Part shown: one piece after another, positions 18,400 to 24,841 of the stretch | Numbering within the stretch: position 1 is the first letter of the stretch | How the letters are laid out: every line of letters begins with the position of its first letter | Source: Magnetospirillum fulvum MGU-K5 | Lineage (GTDB): Bacteria > Pseudomonadota > Alphaproteobacteria > Rhodospirillales > Magnetospirillaceae | Direction: 5' to 3' | NCBI RefSeq assembly: GCF_000442515.1 | Contig: NZ_AQPH01000022.1 | Coordinates: 1 to 46,130 of the forward strand | Length of the DNA stretch: 46,130 nucleotides | Program-made: the position numbers and the translations under genes | The notes under the pieces: generated by a model | Seen by the model: only the letters and a program-made list of their open reading frames with translations | The model's database searches: none | What the model was told of the DNA's origin: nothing

Positions 18400-19058
18400 C
18401 ACCGATTCGCGTGATTCTCGCCGACGATCATCGAATGTTCCGCGAGGCCTTGCGGGTGCCGCTAGAGGCCGAAACCGATATCGCCATCATCGGCGAATCC
18501 AGCACGGGCGAAGAGACTCTGTCGATCCTGACCCGAATCTGTCCCGATGTTCTTCTGCTCGATATCGGCCTTCACGATATCAATGGCATCGATGTCGCCC
18601 GCAAGGTCGCCAAATTATATCCCGCCGTCCGCGTTATCGCCCTCTCCGGCTATGCAGACCGGCTGTATATCGAGGAAATGCTGAAGGCCGGGGCGCGGGG
18701 CTATGTCGTCAAATCGGCCGGAGCCGATGAACTGATCTCTGCCATTCGCGCCGTCGCCGCCGGGCATAGCTTTTTGTCGCAAGAGGCGACCCAGGTGATG
18801 ATCCAGCGCATTCAGGACGACGCCAAGGCGCTGACTCCCCCTCCCAGCGTGATCAGCCCGCGTGAACGCGAAGTTCTCTGCCGACTGGCCAACGGGTTCC
18901 GAGCCGCCGAAATCGCCGCCAGGATGGGAATCACCGTCTCGACGGTCGAAGTTCACCGCCGCAACATTAAGCGGAAGCTTGGCCTTCACACCACGGCGGA
19001 GCTGACGCGTTACGCGATGCGCGAAGGTCTCGTCTCGGCATACGAAACCGGAGCCTGA
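18396..19058 (+). CDS. NarL/LuxR-family response regulator, partner of the bacteriophytochrome
   Basis: A 220-residue two-component regulator. The receiver domain has acidic pocket Asp10/Asp11, phospho-acceptor Asp56 (LLLDIGL) and Lys106. A GerE-type helix-turn-helix follows (SPREREVLCRLANGFRAAEI, recognition helix STVEVHRRNIKRKLG). It overlaps the kinase stop by four bases (ATGA) and matches the NarX-type kinase class, so it is almost surely the cognate partner. Its target genes are unknown; the LH2 operon nearby is an attractive candidate. Its last 49 bp overlap the 3' end of the MerR/B12 gene on the opposite strand. Confidence 0.95.
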   Translation: MTPIRVILADDHRMFREALRVPLEAETDIAIIGESSTGEETLSILTRICPDVLLLDIGLHDINGIDVARKVAKLYPAVRVIALSGYADRLYIEEMLKAGARGYVVKSAGADELISAIRAVAAGHSFLSQEATQVMIQRIQDDAKALTPPPSVISPREREVLCRLANGFRAAEIAARMGITVSTVEVHRRNIKRKLGLHTTAELTRYAMREGLVSAYETGA

Positions 19059-20011
19059 GCTTTGTGCTCGCTTCGCCAGCCGGCCAAGGCCGGGCCAATT
19101 TCGTCAAGCTCGTCGAGGAAACGCACCCCGGCCATCGGCTTTAGACGAGTTACCCCCAGTCCGCCCACCCAAATCTCGACGGAGGGGTCGAGCCGACTGC
19201 GCAAGCTGTTGAGAAACTGGGTGGCGTTGCGGGCGGGATAGGCGATGCTGAACGACAAGCCGACGATATCGACCTCGCAGGCGGTGATGGCGGCAACCAA
19301 TTCGGCCATCGGAATCTGCGAGCCGAGGCGGATGCACGAGGCCCCTTCCATCGACAACATCGCTTCGGCCATCAACAGACCGATCGTGTGAACCTCGCCC
19401 GGGGCCGTCGACATCAGAACGCGGGGCCATCCGGACGAACCCGAAACCGTCCGGATCGCATCGTGCAGAACGTCCAGCACCGCCTCGGTATAGATGTGTT
19501 CCTCGAACATCCGGATATCGCCCCGCAGCCAGGCTTCACCGATGAAGAGGGTTAATTCGGATAAGGTCTTCCCAATGAAATCGGCCAGACCGTCGCGGCC
19601 CCATTGCTGCTTGAACAGTTCTTTGAGGCGAGGAATATCGTGTTGCAAGACGGTATCGAGGACTTGCAACGAAAAGTCGGTCGGTTGAGAGGACATGGAC
19701 GGCGAGCTTTCCCAAACCATCCGCTCCAGCGTTTCCATGTCCAGACCGACGACCTTGCCGGGGCGCAGACCCGCGCCGATCAATCGACGAATCAGCCGCA
19801 GCCGGTCGACTTGTTCGGCCGGGTAGATTCTATCGCCATTTTCGTCACGATCCGGGCATGGAAAGCCATAGCGGGTTTCCCATTTGCGAACGACCTCTTT
19901 GGTCAGTCCGGTTTCTTTCTCGATAGCGGCGATAGAAACAGCAGCACCCGAGGAGTCCGGCTGGTGCGGACTGGTCGGATCGGCGGCGATCTTGGGGGGG
20001 AATTCGGACAA
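19010..20011 (-). CDS. MerR-family regulator with B12-binding domain, CarH/LitR-like photoreceptor
   Basis: A 333-residue protein. The N-terminal MerR helix-turn-helix spans about residues 24-90 (VSIAAIEKETGLTKEVVRKW). A four-helix B12-capping domain (about 110-190) contains the CarH signature W-x9-EH, here Trp161 ... Glu171-His172. A Rossmann B12-binding domain has ExHxxG, Glu206-Val-His208-Thr-Ile-Gly211. In CarH, AdoCbl bound through these residues makes a light-sensitive repressor tetramer that falls apart in green or blue light. The start is a TTG at 20011, with AGAGG about ten bases upstream. Convergent with and overlapping the phytochrome response regulator by 49 bp. Photoreception is inferred from motifs; targets could include the puc genes. 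Confidence 0.9.
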   Translation of the reverse strand: MSEFPPKIAADPTSPHQPDSSGAAVSIAAIEKETGLTKEVVRKWETRYGFPCPDRDENGDRIYPAEQVDRLRLIRRLIGAGLRPGKVVGLDMETLERMVWESSPSMSSQPTDFSLQVLDTVLQHDIPRLKELFKQQWGRDGLADFIGKTLSELTLFIGEAWLRGDIRMFEEHIYTEAVLDVLHDAIRTVSGSSGWPRVLMSTAPGEVHTIGLLMAEAMLSMEGASCIRLGSQIPMAELVAAITACEVDIVGLSFSIAYPARNATQFLNSLRSRLDPSVEIWVGGLGVTRLKPMAGVRFLDELDEIGPALAGWRSEHKAQAPVSYAETRPSRIA

Positions 20012-20152
20012 AGACGATAAAGCCTCTCGTCAAGGCACAAAGCCGATGGGGGGATCCGGCGCTTAGAATTACAACAAAGACGCGAACAAACCGCTGCCCG
20101 GAGCAGTCTTTGCCCTCGGCAGGGGAACATCGTTGAGGGTGAGATAGACCGA

Positions 20153-20386
20153 TCACTCACGGATATCAAGCTCCAGGGCGACGTGCCAGCGATTCTCAGC
20201 CTGGCAGGCATGGGGAAAAACGGATGGACCATCAGCAGGCGGCGATTTGGTCCTGAGCGCTGAGCCCCACCCTTCCGGGCGTCTGACCAGCTGGTCCAAG
20301 GCAAAGCAGAGATCGCATCCGTGGCGCGACTTCGCGTGACGCAACCGATCACGGGTGCTGACGAGAAAAAGATACGCAAAGGACAT
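20153..20386 (-). CDS. small hypothetical protein
   Basis: A 77-residue ORF beginning MSFAYLFLVSTRDRLRHAKS at ATG 20386 (a GTG lies directly before it at 20389). It contains a Cys-x-x-Cys (HGCDLCFALDQL) and ends HVALELDIRE. The composition is protein-like and GC-rich third positions suggest coding, but no strong ribosome-binding site is seen and the family is not recognised. It lies between the CarH-like gene and the LH2 genes, on the same strand as both. Confidence 0.45.
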   Translation of the reverse strand: MSFAYLFLVSTRDRLRHAKSRHGCDLCFALDQLVRRPEGWGSALRTKSPPADGPSVFPHACQAENRWHVALELDIRE

Positions 20387-20586
20387 CACGGCACAACACC
20401 GCTGTCGGGCCTCCCCCGAAGACTGATGTCTCGACCGGACGAGAAACCCAACAGCGGCAGATCAAGGCAAAACCGATCCCAGTCATAATGGCGGGTCCGA
20501 AATCTGCCCTGGCAAGCTGGCACCCCTTATTGTGAATAGCCCCCCATCCACAACAGGGCGTAACGATCTCCAGCCTGACGGTTGAC

Positions 20587-20760
20587 TTACTTCGTGGCGT
20601 GCTTCGCGGCCGAGGCGGCCAGGAAGTTGTAGCCCGGAACGGCGAGGACGAAGGTGTGGACGGCCAGAGCGGTGGCCAGCACGGCGATCCAGATCACGGG
20701 CAGCCAGGTCGACGGATTGATGACCAGCCAGATTTTGTAATCGTCTTTCGGATTGCTCAT
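20587..20760 (-). CDS. pucA: LH2 light-harvesting complex alpha subunit, copy 1
   Basis: A 57-residue membrane antenna peptide (start [19 protein letters not shown] at 20760; AGGGG seven bases upstream). It binds bacteriochlorophyll in the LH2 ring. After Met removal, Asp6 is the B800 ligand known in P. molischianum and His34 (LAVHTF) the B850 ligand. Position 45 is Phe (PGYNF) where the crystallised P. molischianum alpha has Trp, a hydrogen-bond donor to the B850 acetyl group. Loss of this bond usually shifts absorption to shorter wavelength. It follows pucB1 after a 29-bp gap. No clear T-tailed terminator is seen after it. Confidence 0.95.
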   Translation of the reverse strand: MSNPKDDYKIWLVINPSTWLPVIWIAVLATALAVHTFVLAVPGYNFLAASAAKHATK

Positions 20761-20789
20761 CTGAATTCCCCTAAAATATTGGAGCGGGC

Positions 20790-20930
20790 TCAAAACCAGG
20801 GCTTCCAGGCCCACACCAGCACATGGGCGGCGAGAGCGAAAATGACGAAGGTCAGGAAAGTGGTCTGGAACTGGCCATGAAATTCCAGAGCTTCCTGTTC
20901 GGTCAGCCCCGACAAGCTTCTTTCAGCCAT
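20790..20930 (-). CDS. pucB: LH2 light-harvesting complex beta subunit, copy 1
   Basis: A 46-residue antenna peptide too short for most gene callers ([20 protein letters not shown] ... [11 protein letters not shown]). GGAG lies eight bases before the ATG at 20930. After Met removal, His17 and His35 are the bacteriochlorophyll-binding histidines and Trp44 the usual hydrogen-bond donor to B850. It pairs with pucA copy 1 directly downstream. It differs from copy 2 at several positions in the N-terminal half and membrane helix, so the copies may form slightly different rings. Confidence 0.95.
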   Translation of the reverse strand: MAERSLSGLTEQEALEFHGQFQTTFLTFVIFALAAHVLVWAWKPWF

Positions 20931-20953
20931 GTCTCAATCTCCGAATTTTAGAC

Positions 20954-20969
20954 GGAGCGAAATCGCTCC
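20954..20969 (-). other. short perfect hairpin in the leader of pucB copy 1
   Basis: GGAGCGA and TCGCTCC form a seven-base-pair stem around AA, 24 bases before the pucB1 start on the minus strand. It may mark an mRNA processing or stabilising site between the two puc pairs. Confidence 0.4.
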
Positions 20970-20991
20970 CCTGAATCACTCAGACTTGAAT

Positions 20992-21033
20992 GAAAACGGG
21001 CGGCGCAGAGAAACAAACCCCAAACGCCGCCCG
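20992..21033 (-). terminator. terminator after pucA copy 2
   Basis: On the minus strand CGGGCGGCG (21033-21025) pairs with CGCCGCCCG (21005-20997) and is followed by TTTTCATT. This is a strong intrinsic-type terminator between the two puc pairs. Leaky termination here would make copy 2 more abundant than copy 1. Confidence 0.75.
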
Positions 21034-21067
21034 CCTCCATCAGTATAATCCCTCAGAAGAGAGGATT

Positions 21068-21241
21068 TTACTTCGTGGCAACCTTCGCGGCCGCAGAGGC
21101 CAGGAAGTTGTAGCCCGGAACGCTGAGGACGAAGGTGTGGACGGCCAGAGCGGTGGCGAGCACGACGATCCAGATCACGGGCAGCCAGGTCGACGGATTG
21201 ATGACCAGCCAGATCTTGTAGTCGTCTTTCGGATTGCTCAT
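21068..21241 (-). CDS. pucA: LH2 light-harvesting complex alpha subunit, copy 2
   Basis: A 57-residue alpha antenna peptide, nearly identical to copy 1 (differences at a few membrane and C-terminal residues, for example [11 protein letters not shown] and SVPGYNF). It keeps Asp6 for B800 and His34 for B850, and likewise has Phe at position 45 in place of Trp. It is followed at once by a strong hairpin terminator. Together with pucB2 it is promoter-proximal in the tandem array, so it is probably the more highly expressed pair. Confidence 0.95.
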   Translation of the reverse strand: MSNPKDDYKIWLVINPSTWLPVIWIVVLATALAVHTFVLSVPGYNFLASAAAKVATK

Positions 21242-21296
21242 GGAAAAGTTCCCCCAGAATAGAAAGTCAGAATTTAAAGGTCAGGATCCTGTCGGA

Positions 21297-21437
21297 TCAG
21301 AACCAGGGCTTCCAAACCCAAACCAGCACGTGCGCGACGGCGGCGAGGATCAGGAAGGCGCTGAAGGTGGTCTTGAACTGATCGTGAAACTCAACAGCTT
21401 CTTCTTCGGTCAGGCCCGACAAGGTTCTCTCAGCCAT
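21297..21437 (-). CDS. pucB: LH2 light-harvesting complex beta subunit, copy 2
   Basis: A 46-residue beta antenna peptide (MAERTLSGLTEEEAVEFHDQ ... AHVLVWVWKPWF). From memory it differs by only a few residues from the beta chain of the P. molischianum LH2 crystal structure, which is the basis for the genus suggestion. His17 and His35 are present. It is the first gene of the tandem array and faces a long AT-rich upstream region with several palindromes, the nearest at 21542-21552, about 105 bp before its start. No pucC-type assembly gene is in the window. Confidence 0.96.
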   Translation of the reverse strand: MAERTLSGLTEEEAVEFHDQFKTTFSAFLILAAVAHVLVWVWKPWF

Positions 21438-21541
21438 GTTGTCTTCTCCAGTGTTGTGGCTGGGCTGCACTTTCATGCTGTACCCGGCCCTCATTAACGT
21501 TGGGTAATGTTGCACTGGCCGAGGCGAGAGTCAATTAAATT

Positions 21542-21552
21542 TGTCCTGGACA
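21542..21552. promoter_or_regulatory. palindrome TGTCCTGGACA upstream of pucB copy 2
   Basis: Perfect inverted repeat with one central base, in a T-rich context (AAATTTGTCCTGGACAGAAT). It lies 105 bp before the pucB2 ATG, a good place for an operator. Confidence 0.5.
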
Positions 21553-21805
21553 GAATCTTTGTTCGAACTCGCCAATTCCCCACCGCTCCCGACCGCTCCC
21601 TCCCTCCGTGTCATCCCAGAGCGAGGGACGGATCGAGGCGAGGATCGCAAAATCGAAGATCGATTTAGTACGTTGTTATATATCGATAATTTCATAATTA
21701 AGGCTTGATTCATAACCACAAAGGGACGAAGCAAGCCGACCGACCCTCTCCACTCGACCACGGTTCGATCGGACTCATCGTCCGTCAAACGGACGTCGCA
21801 TCACC

Positions 21806-21830
21806 GTAATTTTGTCTATAACAAAATTAC
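21806..21830. promoter_or_regulatory. perfect palindrome with 10-base arms, core TGTCTATAACA
   Basis: GTAATTTTGT (21806-21815) and ACAAAATTAC (21821-21830) are exact reverse complements around CTATA. The core keeps the TGT-N5-ACA spacing of the other palindromes. Long perfect arms in an AT-rich gap favour a regulator-binding site over a terminator. Confidence 0.5.
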
Positions 21831-21906
21831 AATGGGGATGGACAATCGAAGGGGCAGAGGACGGGGGATGCACGTGGGCGGATCGCATCACGCCGCACAA
21901 GCTAAA

Positions 21907-21948
21907 CGAACGGGACCGAGCAAGTCCCGTTCGCACTTAGGGGTTTTT
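21907..21948 (+). terminator. perfect 10-bp hairpin, possible end of an unannotated RNA
   Basis: CGAACGGGAC (21907-21916) pairs with GTCCCGTTCG (21924-21933) around a seven-base loop. Five T follow at 21944-21948, ten bases after the stem. No gene ends here, so it may terminate a small RNA or an antisense transcript. Confidence 0.4.
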
Positions 21949-22146
21949 ACTACAAGCACACCAAAATACTGACGCACAAAACTTAACGACGCCAGTCTTC
22001 GCAGCCCTATAATGCTGGAGCCACGGAACACCCAAAAACGACTTCACCAGATATGATCGAATTAAGATTTACAAATCACGTCTTGGCCCGTCCGTCTCTT
22101 TCGTTGGACAGATCATCGCATCGCCGCCCACCCCCGTCAACGTTTT

Positions 22147-22157
22147 TGTCCAGGACA
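22147..22157. promoter_or_regulatory. palindrome TGTCCAGGACA in the puc upstream region
   Basis: Sequence context TTTTTGTCCAGGACAAAT, an almost perfect longer palindrome. The core is identical to 473-483 and differs only in the central base from 21542-21552. Confidence 0.45.
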
Positions 22158-22374
22158 AATAATTTTTATCCAACCCGGGCAGACCACCAGCACCACCCCA
22201 GCCCGTTCTGCTCCCACCGAACCCTCCACCAAGCGCAAACACAAATCAGTGCCGATTTTCAAGAAAAACATTCTTTAACAAAGATTTAGCATAGATCCGA
22301 TCATAATCACACCACCCTTCACAAGTCACAAATCTCCAAACTCCGCACAGCCCCCCACTTTCCCACCAAATTTT

Positions 22375-22385
22375 TGTCCATGACA
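22375..22385. promoter_or_regulatory. palindrome-like TGTCCATGACA in the puc upstream region
   Basis: A near-palindrome with the same TTTTTGTCC left half as 22147-22157 and a slightly altered right half. It is the member of the set nearest to the gene at 22665. Confidence 0.35.
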
Positions 22386-22624
22386 CATTGGGAGATCGAC
22401 ACACAGGCCGACACAACCTCACCCGCGCGCACGCGCCCCGTCAGCTCCAGGACGGAGACAAACGACCACTCGACCAGCTTGAGCAGGTTGACTATTACAT
22501 TTTTATGACAGAGACTTCGCATCAGGTCCGACACACTGCCGCTCATGGCGAACGAGGCTGACATGCTAGGCCGATACGTAAGTACGAAAATGCCCGTCGG
22601 GCGGTAGCGGTAGCGATTGTCGCG

Positions 22625-22667
22625 CATCCACCGTCCTTGCGTTCAGCGTGGAAGGACAAGGTGGATG
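22625..22667 (+). promoter_or_regulatory. hairpin covering the ribosome-binding site and start codon of the HisE-like gene
   Basis: CATCCACC (22625-22632) pairs with GGTGGATG (22660-22667), and GTCCTT (22633-22638) with AAGGAC (22652-22657), leaving only an AA bulge and a 13-base loop. The right arm contains the Shine-Dalgarno bases and the ATG at 22665, so the fold would block translation. Confidence 0.5.
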
Positions 22668-23110
22668 AAGACCAAGACAGTTCTTAAAACAGCAAAATCA
22701 GAAGCTCCCCAGGCCGCGCCGCCCAATCCGGCACCGTCGGGCTATGCCCCTGCGCCGCAAGACGGCCCCCCTGCCTTGGATCGGGGGAAATCGAACGGCT
22801 GTTCCATGATTTGGGGCAAGCGAACCTGCCGGAGCGGACCCGTCTTCTGATGGCGGCCAAACTGCCCAAGAAGGCGAAGAAATTGATCGAAGAGGCCGCC
22901 GAGGTGAGCCTCGACGCCGTTCTGGGCAACCAAAAGGGCCTGATCAACGAAAGTGTCGACGTTCTGTATCATCTGATCGTCTTGTGGCGTTCGTGCGACG
23001 TCACGCCCGACCTTGTCTGGGCCGAGATGAACCGACGCGCCAACAATCTGGGCGTTTCGGAGAAGCTGCCGAAAAAACCAAACAAAGGGGATGTCCAAAA
23101 GCTGGCCTAA
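22665..23110 (+). CDS. HisE/MazG-like nucleotide pyrophosphohydrolase, with one apparent frameshift
   Basis: The back part (from about 22811; LPERTRLLMAAKLPKKAKKL, then EEAAEVSLDA ... ESVDVLYHLIVLW) matches the all-alpha phosphoribosyl-ATP pyrophosphatase fold, with metal-binding Glu/Asp in EEAAE and ESVDVLYH. The front part starts at ATG 22665 (MKTKTVLKTAKSEAPQAAPP) and is a Pro/Ala-rich leader. The two frames join if one C is added to the six-C run at 22766-22771, giving QDGPPCLGSGEIERLFHDLG. The repaired protein has about 148 residues. HisE acts in step 2 of histidine synthesis, but no his genes are nearby, so it may be a house-cleaning paralogue. Confidence 0.75.
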
Positions 23111-23148
23111 ACAAGCCCCACGCAACCACCCCATGGGAGGGATAATGG

Positions 23149-24804
23149 ATGAGCGAGATCGGCGTTCTGGTGAACATCCTTGGCGCGGCGTCTCTTCTCC
23201 TGTGGGGATTGAGGATGGTCAGCACCGGGGTTACCCGAACGTTCGGCGCCAATCTCCGCCAATGGATTAATTTCGGGGCAGAAAATCGGCTTAAGGCACT
23301 GGGAACCGGCTTCCTTGTCACCATCGCCCTTCAGAGCAGCACAGCAACCTGCTTGATGGCGGCTTCGTTTGCCGGTCGGGGCTTGGTCGATGCCGCAATG
23401 GCCCAATCGATCATGCTGGGAGCCAATATCGGCACCAGCGCCGTCGTCAAAGTGCTGACCTTCGATGTCGGCCCCCTGTCCGCCCTTCTGGTCTTTATCG
23501 GTGTCGCGCTGTTTCGCTCCGGCAATGGACGGCGGCGGCATTTCGCCCGCATTTTCATCGGCCTGGGGCTGATGCTGCTCTCGCTTCATCTTCTCGGCCA
23601 GTCCTCGATCCCGCTGCGGGACTCGGCGCAGATGCGGCAAGTGCTGCATGACCTGGACGGGATGCCCCTGGTCGGTCTGGTTCTGGCGGCTCTCATCGCG
23701 ATGGTGGCCCATTCCAGTATTGCTTCGATCCTGCTCATTTTACCGCTGGCGACCCAAGGCGCGTTCAGCGTGGCGTTCGGGCTGGCGCTGATTCTCGGGG
23801 CCAATCTCGGCAGCGCCATTCCGCCGATATTGGAAACCAGCCAGGAAAAGGCCGCCGTCCGCCGGGTCCCCTTGGGCAACGCAATCGTGCGATTGGCCGG
23901 GTGTGCCCTCGCTTTTGTATTTCTGGACCAAATCGCCGCCCTGATGACCAGGATCACGGGTGATGGCGCGATGCATCTGGTCGATTTTCACGTCGCCTTC
24001 AACATCGTGCTGGCCCTGCTCTTCCTTCCCCTGGTCGGACCGATGGCCAAGCTGGTGCGGCGCCTGCGCCCCGACGAGACCGTGCCTGATCAACCGGGAC
24101 GGCCGAAATATCTGGACGAAACCGCGCTCGGCACCCCCCGGGTCGCCATTGCCGCGGCCACCCGCGAAACCTTGCGGATCGGCGATCTGATTGAGGAGAT
24201 GCTGCACCGGAGCATGGAAGCGCTGCGCAGCAACGACCTTCATGCGGCGAACGATATCGCCAAGATGGATAATGTCGTCGATGCCTTACATCATGCGGTG
24301 AAGCTATATCTCGCCCGCCTGTCGAACGAAGACATGGAAGACGACGAACGCAGCCGTGCCAGCGACATCATGACCTTTGTGATTAATCTGGAACATATCG
24401 GCGATATCGTCGATCGCAACCTGCGTGAACTGGCGGAAAAGAAGATCAAGCAGCGCCTGACCTTCTCCACCGAAGGGCTCGAGGAACTGACAGCGATGTT
24501 CAATCAGACGCTGGAAAACCTGAAGGTGGCGATGACGGTGTTTGTCACCTGCGATGTCAGGCTGGCGCGCAAATTGGTTGCCGACAAAGCCGAGGTCCGC
24601 GCCCTGGAAAGGAATGCCACCGAATCGCATCTGTCCCGGATCAGCAGCGGTCGCCGCGAAAGCATCGAGACCAGCACCCTTCACCTGGACATTCTGCGCG
24701 ATTTAAAGCGGATCAACGCCCACATCGCGTCAGTGGCCTATCCGATCCTGGAACAGCGCGGGGAATTGGTGGCGACCCGGTTGCGCCCGCTGTCGTTCGA
24801 GTGA
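23149..24804 (+). CDS. Na/Pi cotransporter family protein with PhoU-like tail
   Basis: A 551-residue NptA/YjbB-type protein. The membrane half holds two inverted repeats with the family QSSTAT motif (IALQSSTATCLMA, about residue 63) and its counterpart (MVAHSSIASILLI, about residue 190). The C-terminal ~200 residues are helical and PhoU-like (MDNVVDALHHAVKLYLARLS). It probably moves phosphate with sodium across the inner membrane. GGGAGG lies eight bases before ATG 23149. It starts 38 bp after the HisE-like gene and may be co-transcribed. Direction of phosphate flow is not deducible. Confidence 0.88.
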   Translation: MSEIGVLVNILGAASLLLWGLRMVSTGVTRTFGANLRQWINFGAENRLKALGTGFLVTIALQSSTATCLMAASFAGRGLVDAAMAQSIMLGANIGTSAVVKVLTFDVGPLSALLVFIGVALFRSGNGRRRHFARIFIGLGLMLLSLHLLGQSSIPLRDSAQMRQVLHDLDGMPLVGLVLAALIAMVAHSSIASILLILPLATQGAFSVAFGLALILGANLGSAIPPILETSQEKAAVRRVPLGNAIVRLAGCALAFVFLDQIAALMTRITGDGAMHLVDFHVAFNIVLALLFLPLVGPMAKLVRRLRPDETVPDQPGRPKYLDETALGTPRVAIAAATRETLRIGDLIEEMLHRSMEALRSNDLHAANDIAKMDNVVDALHHAVKLYLARLSNEDMEDDERSRASDIMTFVINLEHIGDIVDRNLRELAEKKIKQRLTFSTEGLEELTAMFNQTLENLKVAMTVFVTCDVRLARKLVADKAEVRALERNATESHLSRISSGRRESIETSTLHLDILRDLKRINAHIASVAYPILEQRGELVATRLRPLSFE

Positions 24805-24841
24805 TCTCGTACGACAGCGGACCCCTCACCGTGACATAAAA

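Larger units (their letters stand above)
21438..22624. other. about 1.2 kb AT-rich region without convincing genes, upstream of pucB
   Basis: The longest gene-free stretch of the window. It contains four TGT-N5-ACA palindromes (21542, 21813, 22147, 22375), a perfect 10-bp hairpin at 21907-21933, and a long G-poor, C/A/T-rich plus strand around 22050-22450. The ORFs found here look random. It probably holds puc promoters and operators, and possibly a small RNA. Confidence 0.6.

Noticed and set aside
20587-21437. LH1 (puf) rather than LH2 (puc) genes
   Set aside because: The alpha N-terminus with NPKDDYKIW and Asp6, the peptide lengths, the tandem copies and the absence of pufLM nearby all fit LH2 of the P. 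molischianum type.
22053-22289. 78-codon plus-strand ORF
   Set aside because: Composition (His, Ser, Pro, Arg, Thr) follows the C/A-rich DNA, there is no ribosome-binding site, and it spans a palindrome.
21542-22385. PpsR/CrtJ-type sites (TGT-N12-ACA) for the puc palindromes
   Set aside because: The half-site spacing is five bases in every copy, not twelve, so the classical photosynthesis repressor motif does not fit.
22319-22627. 102-codon minus-strand ORF with a good AAGGA before its ATG
   Set aside because: The start signal is the mirror image of the palindrome that covers the HisE-like gene start. The protein has random-looking composition and lies in the G-poor non-coding stretch, with no family resemblance.
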